Source: Actinernus sp. WN-2022
Lineage: Eukaryota > Cnidaria > Anthozoa > Actiniaria > Actinernidae
DNA length: 64,000 nucleotides
Assembly: GCA_030867875.1 (NCBI GenBank)
Contig: JAOWCC010001634.1
Coordinates: 56,023,352-56,087,351 of the forward strand
Direction: 5' to 3'
In this document: in pieces, positions 40,211 through 53,100 of the stretch
How the letters are laid out: every line of letters starts with the position of its first letter
Position numbering within the stretch: position 1 is the first letter of the stretch
The notes under the pieces: model-generated
Seen by the model: only the letters and a program-made list of their open reading frames with translations
What the model was told of the DNA's origin: nothing
Database searches by the model: none
Made by a program: the position numbers and the translations under genes

Positions 40211-40617
40211 AGCCAACCTAGCCTGCTATACAGACGTATTTTTTTTCACTCTCATAAATTTGAAGAAAAAAGTAGTCTGCTTACCCGAGCGCTTAATTAG
40301 TTTCCAATATGCACACCTCATTGTGTTATGGGCCAATCAGATTTTACCTTCCATATCCTGGAAAGTGACGTAATGTTACATTTAAAAGGAATTCAGACAA
40401 TACATTTGCCATTGACCAATCATAGAAGAGTGTTCACTGTCACGCCAATTCACTAAAATTCTAACAATGGCTTTGATTGGGCAGAAAAATAAAACAAACG
40501 TGCTGACGTCATGCTTGCATATTGGAAACTAATTAAGCGCTCGGGTAAGCAGACGTTACTTTTTTCTTTGAATTTATGAGAGTGAAAAAATACGTCTGCA
40601 CAGCAGGCTACAGCCAA
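40211..40617. mobile_element. Inverted-repeat MITE
   Basis: About 95-bp arms: CAGCCAACCTAGCCTGCT tip, then GCTTACCCGAGCGCTTAA, repeated inverted at 40520-40617. Confidence 0.85.
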
Positions 40618-41130
40618 CGATCCGGGGTACCGTCAGCTTAGCCTTTTTTTCATGGGCTGCCTGTGCTAGTTGAACCACAGGCGGCCTGTGGTTGAACGTG
40701 GCTTTTCTTCGGAAGCAGTGACGAACGAGTGCCGAAGGAATCCAACACCTCCGTGTTTTTTCGAGGAGATTCGGAGAACGAAGTCATTGTACTCAATCGA
40801 CCAATCGCTGAACGGTGAAATATGCAGAACAGAAGGCATATCAGTCATTAGTAGAGCGTATTGGGAATGCACAGTTTTCATTGAATCGTCAAATACAGTA
40901 GCGGAAATGCCACTAGAACACACCATTACATTTTCAGACGCGTTACTGTTTCGTTTACTCAACATGATATTAATAGGGACTTTAAGCAAAACACGACGGC
41001 AATGTATTCGACGACGGAATAAAACAATAAAATGACTCGCGAATAAGCAAAAACCGTGGACGAATATCCTGCTTGTTGAACTTTGGATCTGTATGAAGAT
41101 CTAAACAGCCAAATAATAATAAATAGAAGC
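40618..41130. other. Intergenic, no gene recognised
   Basis: Includes a perfect small stem, TTGAACCACAGGC and its complement, at 40669-40695. A 121-codon frame at 40670-41035 has no recognisable family and overlaps an antisense frame. Confidence 0.4.
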
Positions 41131-41613
41131 GAGAAGTCCAAGGACTATAGCAAAGCTGAAACAACGTGTATAGTTTTAAACGTACTATATTTCGGCTAGC
41201 CAAACTATCCTTCTTCAGGTACTAGATGTTGTAAATAGAGAGTTCTAAAATAGGGGGTTACAATATATAGGATTTCACAATATATAGGATTTCACAATAT
41301 GTGAATAGGAAGTGACGCAATGGAATGATACTGGTAAAAAATCATTATTTTTATATAATTTTGTATTAGTTTTTGCATTCATTAGTTTATCGTAATTTGT
41401 TACCTTCCTTTATTTACCTTATCTACATCACTTTATTATTTCATAATTTTTTACCAGTATCATTCCATTGCGTCACTTCCTATTCACATATTGTGAAATC
41501 CTATATATTGTGAAATCTTATATATTGTAACCCCCTATTTTAGAAACTTACAACATCTAGTACCTGAAGAAGGCTAGTTTGGCTAGCCGAAATATAGTAC
41601 GTTTAAAACTATA
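41131..41613. mobile_element. Long hairpin element, family also at 59722, 61646
   Basis: Arms 41169-41340 and 41447-41613 pair over about 165 bp (TTTAAACGTACTATATTT, CTTCAGGTACTAGATG). The left tail AGTCCAAGGACTATAGCA links it to related copies near 59722 and 61650. Confidence 0.85.
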
Positions 41614-41664
41614 AAATAGCCATAATTACAAAATACAATAGCTGCACGTGAAAATGCACGCAGT

Positions 41665-42410
41665 CGCCTACATTTCCATACCCTGGTCCAGAGGCCACAG
41701 TACCCTGCGAGCAGAGGTTTCTCATCTCTCTGCCTTTCCTGTCGCCGAGAGAAACCTCTGCCACGAAACGATTGCTTTTGCCGTTGAACATGCGCACTTG
41801 CAACCTCCAAAATCTTCGAGGTAAACCACGTGATAAACCAGTTACCAAACCGGTTTTACATGTTTGATATCACTCGGGCATGACTTTTTGGTGATCTTCG
41901 CTGGTTTTGCAAGAGCCCACAGTACCTTCGCAGCCGTTATTTGTCGGCACGCGTTTGTTGTTTGCCGACGATTGATACGAACGGGCTTCAAACTCCGGCT
42001 TTGTCTTCTTCTTACTTTACTGAACTGCACAGAAGACCTTGAAATTACCGTTCAATAATTTATCCTAAAGAAAGCTTTGATTTATACCTTCGAAGAAGGA
42101 CATTAATTTTATTTTCTCCACTGCCGTTTATAACAATAGGAAATGGACAATTTGAAATCTACATACAATGAATCTACAATGTTTACCGTCTCGTTTTTTT
42201 TACGGCCAATGGCAATCCAGATACCGTAGCGCATGCTCAACGCGAAAAGCAATCGTTTCGTGGCAGAGGTTTCTCTCGGCGACAGGAAAGGCAGAGAGAC
42301 TGGATGAGAAACCTCTGCTCGCAGGGTAAGGCCACAGTGACAGACGTAACCGAGTGGACCTGGGGTCGATAGCCAGATGTGGCCTCTGGGGACGCCTCTG
42401 GGCTAATTGG
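41665..42410. mobile_element. Inverted-repeat element with about 100-bp arms
   Basis: 41695-41795 (GCGAGCAGAGGTTTCTCA, GCCGAGAGAAACCTCTGC) is inverted at 42225-42330 with high identity. Confidence 0.8.
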
Positions 42411-43084
42411 GCCAAAGTCTCACTTTCATGAGTACAGAATCTGTACTAGAAATCTGATTGGATGATCGCACCAACAGGTTTTGTAGGCATTTGTGATTGG
42501 TTGACGGACTTAAACCGGTTAGATTTTGAAAACAGGGTTTCAGCTGTCACTTTAGTTTGTTTCCGTGCCGTGCAGATAAGAGTTTATTTTTATATGGCGG
42601 CTGCAAACTTCGTTTTTGAAACAAGTTAGCATTGTTCGAATTGGCATGCAAGAAGGCAACGAAGCGACCAGCTGAAATCAACGAGTCGCGAAGCGACGAG
42701 CCTCTAGCGGCTCGAGTGGAGATTTTCGTTTCTTCCGGTACAGAATCTGTACCTCGTCCCTGATTGGTTGATTGAGTTGTGGCCATGGAAACTGAGGCAT
42801 TCGGATCAAAGGAACATTTTGATTGGCTTTCATCTTGAGATCGTGTTACAAACCGGTTCAAGAGTCTTGACAAATTATACACAAACGTTAATGTTTCACA
42901 GTGCTGTACAATTTGAGTTAGCCTCGAAATAAACGAGTTGAAGTCTGTTCATGTTCTTGAAGCGGCGTAATGTCTTCTCAATGTCCGACTGGCTAAGGAA
43001 AATCGCTGATTTTCTAACTCATACCCAGCTGGCATTTGTTTCTTCCTTCACGTTCTATTATCCAAACGAGTAATTGTACTGGCC
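42411..43084. other. Intergenic, no gene recognised
   Basis: Two AC(A)GAATCTGTAC words (42433 and 42740) with similar surroundings suggest a further old repeat. No coding evidence. Confidence 0.4.
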
Positions 43085-43675
43085 CTCTAAATGCCTAGCC
43101 TGAATGAGGGTCTTAAGGGGGGGGGGGGGTCTACATGTCAGTTGTCAGTTAAAATTTTGGCCATTTGTCAGTTAGGGAGGAGGTCAAAACAATGGATTTC
43201 GAATGGGACCCAATTTTGTCAGGGGAGGTGGTGGGTGGCGGGTAATACCCCCTACCCCTTTTTTCGAGGGTGATTTTCTCGCGTTGTAAAATAGGGATAC
43301 CTGATTTTAATGCAGACACACGTTCTTCTCTGCCTGTAGAAACTAGAAATGTAGTTACTTCTTCAATAAGTGTTTTATTCAAGAAGATATTTGTGGTCAA
43401 AAATCTAGATTTTGCCAAAATAGGTGGTGGGTTCCGGGTACAACCCCCCTTCCATCAAAATTGGGTCCCGCCAGAGTACCATTGTTTTGACCTCTTCCCT
43501 TAGGCCTAGTTAATCATTACTAGAGAAAATTTACTACTGTTTGACCCACAAAAAAACAAATTTGTCAGTTGTCAGTTATGTTCGGTTGTCAGTAAAAAAT
43601 CGTCATTCGTCAGTTATTTTGAAGGCCGTTTGTCAGTAGTCAGTTAACCCCATTCAGACCCTCCTGAATATCAGC
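43085..43675. mobile_element. Inverted-repeat element with GTCAGTT-rich ends
   Basis: Inner arms 43180-43260 and 43425-43500 pair (GAGGTCAAAACAATGG, GGGACCCAATTTTG). Both outer parts are packed with GTCAGTTGTCAGTTA-type words. Confidence 0.7.
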
Positions 43676-43691
43676 CGTCCCACAGGCTATC

Positions 43692-44386
43692 TAAGGGCCC
43701 GTTTACAAGGAGATAGGGTTACCCTAGCGCTGGGTCATTTCCTCTTATTTTTAGCAGTGTTTACAAGCAGGCGGGACAACTCAACTCGGCTGCCCGGGTT
43801 ACCCACCCTATCACTAGGGCTGCGTTTTGCCCTTGTAAACGGTTGGCTAGGGTAACCCGCCTACCCGGGTCAACTCTATTCTAGAGCCAAATTTCACATT
43901 GCAAGTTTCTAAAGTTCTCTAGCAATTAGTACGTCGTAACATAACAACATTCTAGGATACTAGACAGCTGCAATAAAGGGCACTACAGAAAGAATCGACG
44001 TTAAATCCACCATAACTCTACTCGTGTCCGCCATGTTGTTTTCTATGCTTGAATGAATTTGGCGGCGGCGAGCCTAGCGGCTCACAGGCTACCAAAGAAT
44101 CAGTAAAATCAAAATTACTTCCACAGATCAGTTTGAACGAACCGGATAAAAATGAAAGAAAAGTGGAAGAGTAATATTAGTAGCACACGTTTTCATTCAT
44201 TAGTATAACATTTCATAAGAAACGGCTTTTCAAATGAAGAATATATTTGAAAGAGACTTCAACTGGCTTGTGTGGAGTTGGCTGGGGCAGTAGGATAACC
44301 CTACCTGAATCATTTTGCTTGTAAACCCGGGCTATCTTTGACCCTAGTGCTAGGGTAACCCTATCTCCTTGTAAACGGGCCCTTAA
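43692..44386. mobile_element. Non-autonomous DNA element with about 40-bp inverted ends
   Basis: TAAGGGCCCGTTTACAAG and AGATAGGGTTACCCTAG at the left are matched inverted at 44335-44386. Interior non-coding. Confidence 0.85.
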
Positions 44387-44447
44387 TGCCCTGATTTACT
44401 CCCAGGGCGGGACAGGAAGTAAGAACGGCTGCGAGAGACTACAAACA

Positions 44448-44638
44448 GAGAGGGTCTCCCAGAGGTTTCGGGGAACATGCCAAAAAATCCGTTGGGAACA
44501 GGGAACAAACTAAAAATATATCGGGGAACAAGAATAGAGGTTTTAAAGAACAACGAAAATTGACTGTTTCCCTTGAAAAATTTTGGGAACGAAAGGTAAT
44601 TTTCGTTGGGAACAAGGACCCCCCCTGGGAGACCCTCA
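44448..44638. mobile_element. 190-bp MITE
   Basis: Ends GAGGGTCTCCCAG and CTGGGAGACCCTC; interior rich in GGGAACA words. Confidence 0.75.
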
Positions 44639-45676
44639 ACAGTTTAATTGTTCCACAAAAGAGGAGAAAATCATGGACAATACACAAGTCTTCTTTGAAC
44701 TGGTTCCCTTTTTGTTTGGCGTTTCCTAGGCGGAAGATGCTAAACTAGGTAATCGTTTGAATACAACCTCCGCGCTTTTGCAAACTGTCTACACCAGCCG
44801 CGTCAACACTTCGACCCCCTGCAAGTCTCAAGGAATCAACGTTTAGATTTTTGGTGGGAAATCATGTGATCCGATCCAGGTTTTCTTGGTGCCGCTCAGA
44901 AGCCTAGTATTTCCGTTTTGAGATTTTTATAGCCAGTTTGTTTGTGCTCGAAGCCTGACATCAAAAAGTGAATCATCCATAACTTTGGATATATTTATTG
45001 TACGAAGTTCAATACATTTCATGAAGGCATTTTGATCGCAATCAGTTTGAAACGAGTTTTAAAGGTTAAACTTCACCAAAAAATGAGGTATCTCTTATGA
45101 CGTCATGTCAAACAACAGTGCAAAAACTCTCTGTTTTGGGGTGCTTTTATGGTTATCATGTGTTTATGTAGTCACACCACTCTGTTCTGTGTTCCATATG
45201 ATAGAACAGTCATCGCACTGGCCTTCCATAGATCCCTTTCATTTCTCCAGGGTCTTCTGACCTAGAGAATAGCAGCATTGATGGTTGTCGATGCATACAA
45301 ATGTACTGCATGTAATGAAACCTACCTCACTCAGATGGCAAACATGGTTAGTTACTCTCGCGTGCACCGTACAAAGTCAATAGCCTATGCGTCGACTTTA
45401 CCAATGGCGAGTTAACGGCTACACATAGGCTAACCATACAAAAACACTATCCAGTCCGTAAATTAAATTTCCCCATCCCTTGAAAATCTACCAAAGATCT
45501 GGCTGAAGCCAGGTAACTCGATTCAATACTTTTTTCCATACACTGGTGCAGTCAGACCACCGCCCTCCATGTGTAGTTTGTTACACATTATCAACTAAAG
45601 ATATATACTGCTAAATAATTTGTCAAAAGTGAAGGATCCATGTTCATGTAACAAGGCAAGTACAAGCAGTTTCTGA
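44639..45676. other. Intergenic, no gene recognised
   Basis: AT-rich. No convincing ORF, tandem array or inverted ends seen. Confidence 0.4.
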
Positions 45677-46153
45677 AAGCGCCTCTAACCTTTCTTGACA
45701 TTTTTCTACTTATGAAAGGTTTCGAATACTTTTGTGAAGAATTTTTTGGTTTACAGATACTGTTCTACGCTCGTTTGAAATGGTGAAAATCTGACCTTTC
45801 CTAACCCATGACTGTGCAAGTAAAAGCCTGGGTCAATTCCCAGGGTGACGTCATCTCATTAATGCATTATCCTCCATGGCACCTTTCTAAAACGAGTTAA
45901 AAAGTTCTTTAGACATAATCCTAAGTATTTATTCAAAGTATTGCAAAGTCGAATTAATTAGATGACGTCATCAAGGGAATCGACACAGGCTTTTACTTAC
46001 GCGGTCATGGGTAAAGAAAGGTCACTTTTGAACCATTTCAAACAAGTATAGAACATAGAGTATTATCTGTAAACCAAAAATTTCTTCGCAGAAGTAATCC
46101 AAACCTTTCACAGGTTCATAAGTAGAAAAATGTCAAGAAGGGTTAGAGGCACT
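45677..46153. mobile_element. Hairpin MITE
   Basis: GCCTCTAACCTTTCTTGA and CATTTTTCTACTTATGAA at the left pair with 46105-46150; inner parts TGACGTCATC also pair. The right end GGCACTTTAA recalls the TTAA family, but the left TTAA is absent. Confidence 0.75.
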
Positions 46154-46739
46154 TTAATCAGCTGCCAGCTACTCAACACATTTCAGCAACAAAGTTAGTC
46201 ATGCAGTTAATTGCAAAGTTGTTTTCCTGTGTACAATAGGTAATTATGTAACAGTTACACATTTATTTTAAAATTCAGCAAAAAGAAAAAAACTAATACC
46301 ATGACTGGAAAGAACACCCAAAAACCAGAACAAGTAATAATAATTAGTCAAATGTAAGGGCAACAGAAAATGCCATACATTTGTACTCTTGTAACTATGT
46401 GAAAACAACGGATTCCTTTGAAACTTGTCAATGTGGCTAATTTTGGTATTTTCTCTTTCCTGAATTAAAAAAAAAAACATGACCATGCTACCAAACATTT
46501 TCTAATATTTTAAATTTCTTGTTTAACAGTACAAAATTAACGTTACTGGTCTTGGAAAAAAAATGTCCATTCACCCTAACCCGATTCCAAAATATTCAAT
46601 GAGCTCCGATATGCATGAACTTTCCACTCAGTTCACCTGAATACATCCCAAGATATAGTTCACTTACCTTCACCTAGTCCATAATTATTGTAGCCAGCAA
46701 ATATACCAATAGCCATCTTTCTTTGGGAGCTACAACTCG

Positions 46740-46985
46740 AAACATGCCTTCCAATAAAGAAGTCTGCAATTTGAGCCACAAAATTCCATACCGATAACAT
46801 TCCACAGCCAGGATGTTGTTGCATTATTTGATAGACTAGTACAATTTTATATTATTACCATGGTAACTAGATTTAATAGCCAATGAAATAGCACTGATCC
46901 TGGCCATGGAACATCATCAGTATGGAATTTTGTGGCTCAAATCGCAGACTTCTTTCTCGGAAGGTGCATTCAGAGTTGGTTGGCT
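46740..46985. mobile_element. Inverted-repeat MITE
   Basis: AAGAAGTCTGCAATTTGA and GCCACAAAATTCCATA near 46759 pair with 46920-46962. Confidence 0.75.
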
Positions 46986-48030
46986 GGCTTGAGTGAAGGA
47001 TTGTGTTCTCCTGTCAGCATTCAAAGCCAAGCATTTGCCCATTACCAATATAATACAGTAGCCGCAACACCCTGACAGAGTTATCAATTCAATACTTCAC
47101 CATCCAATGCACCACCCCCCCCCCCCCCAAAAAAAACACCAGGGGAATCCACCATTTTTTGGGTACCCCTTCCTAATTTCCTACCTCATCTCAGACTAAA
47201 GGGGTTAAATATGGTAGCCCAATTCAGATGGGAAATGGGTCCATTAGCAAAAGGTTCTTCAAGCAATAACAGCCGGAATATCTGAAGGTAAAATCAAGGA
47301 TCCAGCCTGTACCACTCGAAACGAGCCACAGCATTGGCTTACCCGACAATACAAAACACCCTAACCTTTAGAACGTGTAGTACGAAAACAATAGAGCTAC
47401 AGTATAATGGAGCAATCAGAATACAGGTTTCGAGCATTACTGTATTACTCAAATCAAGAGAAAAATGCTATAACACTGCATTTTTAAACTGACCAGTCAA
47501 CATATACCCCATCTCAGAATTTAAAGGGACCCCTGTAGTACATACCTGGATAGCAGTTACATGGGAGCCCCCCCTCCCTCCCTCCATCACACCCACACAG
47601 TTTTGCAAGAAACTGCAAACCACAGACCTTGCCCCCCTCCTCCACCAGCTGGTTGTATATTATTTGCACAGCATGTCAACACTGTCCTCGTCAACTAAAT
47701 TTCCACATGCCTTCAATGTAAAGAGAAAGTTGTCTGTAAATTTGTGGCATAATTCAAACCAGATGCATCATACATTTTTGAAAGTATAAAGACGGTTTGA
47801 TCAGTTTTAGTATTTTCTTCAACCAAAACAGAAGCCCAAAAGCTTCTGCTAAGGGAAGAAAAAATACTCCAAAGGTAGTATGTTTGAATGAGGTTACAGC
47901 CAATTTAAGTGACACAGCAGCATTCCGCAAGAATCAGGAAATCAGTGTGCAGAACAACAGCTTCCAGTTCAGCAGGCCCACAGCTTTGTGCTGTACGCAC
48001 TCAGGTTCTGCATGACTAGGTGTTCCCACC
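46986..48030. other. Intergenic, no gene recognised
   Basis: Includes a C-run at 47114-47128 and CCCTCCCTCC runs near 47571. No coding evidence. Confidence 0.4.
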
Positions 48031-48041
48031 AAGACAGCTTT

Positions 48042-49810
48042 TTATTACTGCGCCTATAGGAAAGTGTAATATGACAAGTTTAATGCAGGGAAATGTGTAG
48101 AGCAATCAACTTCAAAATGTACTGTTTAAAAAAAACCTTACATCCCATCTCACACTGCTGCACTGTAGTGCCTGGTTATCACATGGCACAAACTAACTGC
48201 CTTTTTAAATGTTTGCTACTCAAGTGATTATTGAGGCATAAACAATTTACATGTAGGTCATACTGGAAGACATGCCCTGGACATGAGACAAATGCTTGAT
48301 TCTAGAAGCAGTGAAATGGGATGTTGGTTTAAGCTACCAAACCAGGGCTCAAATTTAAGTTTTCCTTTAACCAATGGTAACTATTTTTCAACATTTGGTT
48401 TCTAAACATTTCTTTAGCTAACCCGAAGTGGTTAGTACTTTTTTACCTAAATTAATTATATATCCAGAGAAAAGCCCCTTACAAACAATTGAATCCTGTT
48501 ACTAAGGAATCTTGGAAAGTCAAATCTCAGTTGGTCACTAAGGAATCTTGGAAAGTCAAATCTCAGTTGGTTAGCAACATTTTGGTCTACTACCCTGGGT
48601 TAACTTTCCTCAAAGTTAAATTTGAGCCCTGCATTCTAATCCAAGGACTGGAAAATCACTGTATATTAAACATTGGAAAGCTCTACTATCTGCAACTCAC
48701 ACAGGCTAACAACAATAATTACAAAATTAACACTACAACAGCGCTGCCAAGAAACAACATTAACATAATAGGGAAAGAAAAATACTCGTCACCTCTCACA
48801 GGTGATAACAAATTAATGAGATAACGTTTCTAATTTCACAATATTACAAGTTGTTACAGCCAAAATTACTATACATGCATTGCTTCTAAAAAAACAGTTT
48901 ATGCTAAAATTCCTATTTTTCCTACATACATGTAAATTAACTCAGTCTAAAAACAAAGTCACATGATATTGTTCACACACCAGATCACACTCCATTGAAG
49001 CAGTGACAATGATGCCATAAACATGGTGGCAGCACACTATCAGCAGTACTATGGATGAGGCAACTGTCAACATGGACTTATCCTCTATGAATGTTGTACT
49101 GTTTTTGATGCACGTTGTGACTTAAAGCTGCCACCATGTTAATATTTGCCACCATCTCAACTATGGAGACCTTGCAGCCTTGTTTTGTTACAGAGCAGCA
49201 ACATAGCTGACAAGGTTCATACTTAAAGCAGCATGGCTTACAACATCATCACTCACAGCTACATTATTAACTGAGTTCTCATGCAAACATATTGTTTTGT
49301 TTCACTCGTCAGCGAGCATGCAAACTCCTATCAAATTATATTTATCTGTACATGGTACTACCTTATCTAACACCAACTTTGAACTATTCTGCAAACTGCC
49401 TTGTAATTTGGATACCAGAATACAAATCAAAAGAGACAACAAGGGCTGTGTGCATAATAAATTAAACTCTCTCCACAAACATGTTCACTTCTCAAAGAAT
49501 AAGCTACATCCTAACACTCAATAAGACAATGGAAAACAAGGCAGCTTAACAAAATATTTGGCTTTGGTGACCAAACTAGTGCTACTTTACATGGACTAAC
49601 TAAAATAAAACAGGAAAAATGATGCACTACCTATTCAAAACAGGTGTTAATTGACAACTGCCACTCAAAATGCTGGCCCTTGCACCACCACAGTAACAAA
49701 ACACCAAAATGTGTCCATGTCCCTGATGTCCCTGAAAGAAAATCTGGAAAAGACATACAATAATCATGCACACAGGCGCACATATCAAAATGACAAAAGG
49801 CATGACCTTG
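48042..49810 (-). other. Possible SRSF2-like 3' UTR
   Basis: Non-coding stretch after the stop codon on the minus strand. The nearest clear minus-strand AATAAA is at 48042-48047. It contains a 35-bp direct duplication at 48501-48573 (CTAAGGAATCTTGGAAAG). The extent is a guess. Confidence 0.3.
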
Positions 49811-50174
49811 TCACTCATTGTCTAGTGTGTCTTGATTGTTGTCAGGATAATCAGAACGGTTGCCGACATCGTTATATCTTCCTCTAGGTGATTTGGAATG
49901 AGACTGTTGAGGGCTAAATGAGCGTGATCTGGACTTGGATTGAGATTGATGTACTGGAGACCTGGATCTTGAATGCAGATTACGAGGTTTTGGTGACCTA
50001 GAGGCTGAATGAGATTTTGAGCGCTGACGACGAGATCTGGATCCACTGTGTGAACGAGAGCGTGATCTGGGAGCTGGACTGTGTGATCTGGAGTGGTGCT
50101 TCCTGGGAGATCTCGAATGACTGTGGCGATTTCGGCGAGGCGACTTTGAGCGTGATTTAGAGTAGCGGCTTTGT
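49811..50174 (-). CDS. SRSF2: SRSF2-like exon 2: RS domain and stop
   Basis: Acceptor TTCTTACAG|ACAAAGC. Encodes [18 protein letters not shown] and further SR-type repeats, then [18 protein letters not shown] and TGA at 49811-49813. The overlapping 152-codon antisense-phase frame is a shadow. Confidence 0.92.
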
Positions 50175-53100
50175 CTGTAAGAACACAGAAAAGAAGTTGA
50201 CATACTAGTGATATGATGCTACATGTATCTATGCACCTTATTATTTTCTCATGCCTGAGATTAATTTTTGGGGGGGGCAAAATCGTGCACCATTTAGCTT
50301 CTCTTTGGACAGACAGTGGTACAAACCTTCAGTCAGATGCCATTTTAAAGTTAAAATATATTGCAGGTGCAGTTTTTTGTCCTAAGGTCGCTGGATTATG
50401 TTTCAGTGACAAAAAAATTGTGACCTAATTTTCATAACTACAATGTAACTGCATTTTGATTTCGAGTCATGTCGGCATGTGACTATTTTGTGCAAAAGGC
50501 CTATTGATTGGAGAAGTTGTGCTTTCAGTCCACGGCCCAGTTATTTGAAGCACAAGTTAAGCACTATCCCGGAGTTATTTTTTTAAATAATAACAAGAGG
50601 CCCTGATTGGCCTTAACTCGGGCCACCTATAAATAGGTTAATACATGGAGTTCTAGTATATTTTTGTGTCATACATGGTTTGTGCTAGGGGACCAGATAA
50701 TTGATTCACTTCTGATGCTTGTGATACTTTATATATAATGGAATGGACCTTTTGCAGGAATACCATGTGGCTGTACTAGATGGCAAACAAATATTTAAAG
50801 GCACTTGTACGAGATTGGTAGTGTTATTAGCAAAACCTGTTTGAGAATTGTAAGAAGGTGGAAAATAGCATTTACAACCTCCAAAGGTGGTCACGGTCAC
50901 TTACAGGAGCTTCTAATTACAAAGTTTTACTAAAAATTAAAACCAGGTTGCATAAGGGTGGTCGCTGAAGGGACTGGTCAGAAATTATCAGGGGAAGGAG
51001 TTGTGAAAGACGAGGATTGCATTTTTTTGAATCCCCAAAACTGGAGGGTCACAAATAATGGGCAACTGAAAAAGGATTGGTTATAAGGGAGAAAGTGTCA
51101 AAATATTTCATACTAATTGTCCAGGGAGGGTTATACAATTTTAGGCTTTTTTTTATCTCCACCCCACCCCTCCCCCTTTGCACCTCCGCTGCTAATTTTT
51201 GACCAGTCCCTAATGTTTAATAAAATATTGTGTGCATTGATTTCATGCATGTAGACCACTTGGAAAATAAAATTAACTTTATTTAAAGAGGGTAACACCA
51301 ACTAGTACACACAGAAATGCGTAGCCTCCCCCACAGTCGTTTTTAGGGGCTAGGTATGAGCCCCTAAAAACGACTGCGGGGAAGGCTAAGAAACGTGTGG
51401 CCCTCCTTGTAATTAAAAATTCGAAACAAATGAAGAACATGATTTAGATTAATATCAATTAAAATTTGTCACTAATTAAGCTAAATATTGTCTGTTCGTG
51501 ACTGTAATAATAATATCAGTATACAAGTGAATGCATATAAATTATATATCACTTCAATTCGTTATCTGAAAACATAAAAACATAAATACTTCTGAAATAC
51601 TATAAAAATAGATTGGACGGATTGGGTTAGGCTTGGAGGATCAGTAATATGCCCCCAAGAGAGAAATGCACAGGAAATCCCATTGTCCCAATTTCAAAAC
51701 CTAAATTATTCTATTTTTAGTATTATACAATTTTCTGATGATGGTCATTCCATTTTTCGAGTTAGCTCTAATTCAATTTTCTTTTTTCTTCTTTTGACAG
51801 TCCTACATTTGTCTTCTTTCTTCAGTATTTCAAGTTGACTTTTTCAACATATTTTTCAGGGCAACGGTGTTCGCTTCGTAAATAAATCTCCAAACCCAAT
51901 TCTATTTATGATTGTTCTAATCAGTTCCAGTATCTGTGTATAGCTCTACCAATTCCAAACCTGCCCATCCCCCAAGGGTGGGGGGCATAAGTGGGGCATT
52001 TGATTGAGTTTTTGTCCAAGGGGTGAGACATTTTGGAGCAAACAAAAGTTGGCAGGGTGGGGAATTCATTAATTGTAGAAAGAGAGTCAAAATAGCGAAT
52101 TTGATAAGAGATTTGCACCCGTACCAAAGCCCCACCGTGGAGATTTGATCCCACAGTGGGGCATTTGCAACGTTCTGATGCCCCACAAATATCCAGGGGG
52201 GAGGGTGGAGGGAAAGTGGCAGGTTTGGAATTGATGTATGGCTTTACACAACAAATCCTGCTCTTCTTTTGACAGTTTCACATCCAATTCAATTTTAATT
52301 CGGTATTCTCGGTTTGTAAGTCATATCCAGTTCTGTTTATGGGTATAATTCGAAGTAAATTCGATTTCCTCTCTGTATCTTCCGAGTTCTGTTATTGTTT
52401 TGACGATCGATTTTAACTTTTTCTTCTTGGTCTCTATAAAGTCACATACAATTCAACTTACGGACGATTTCATTTCCAGTTCGAATTACAGTCACCATTA
52501 CACTAAATAAAATTTTAAAAGTAGGGAACAAGCAAGATTTGTGTGCGTATATATAAACACATAATTTCAACCTCACCAGTTCTGATTTCCGTTCGCGTTC
52601 AAAGCAGGGTCAATCACTGTTCACTTCCAGCTTTTGCGACTCTTGAATTGAAGTCTTAGTAAAGTTCGGCATTGGTTGACTGGTTTAGTCAAGATTTCCC
52701 AGTTGTATCTCAAGAGTATTTCATTTTCAGGAGAGGACTTCACAGTAAACAATTACAGCCAACATTGCAAACAATCAATCCCTCATTTGACCTCCTCACA
52801 GTGTGTGATGGTAATGAAGAGCATTTCAACAATATCAACAACGCAACACTGCAATCGTATGGCACTTAGATGCAGCAGTACAGGCATTTTCTTTCAGTTT
52901 CCGTGGATTATTGGACCAAAACCATCACTCCTCCGGCCGGCTAGACTAGCTTACTGTGCGATATTTGGATCGCCACATCCCTTTCGTAAATGTGAGAATT
53001 TTCCATCGAAAGCCCCTAAAAGTCCTGTCAGCCCTAGAATAACTGAATATCTTGATATTTCATTCGAAGAAACCTTTGGTTTCAGCAAAATAATAGTTCA

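Noticed and set aside
40666..41035. Overlapping sense and antisense frames of over 100 codons
   Set aside because: No recognised motif, no splice context and overlapping opposite-strand frames, so chance is likely.
49822..50280. 152-codon minus frame overlapping the RS exon
   Set aside because: Wrong phase relative to the RRM exon; the RS frame with the splice acceptor fits the SR family.
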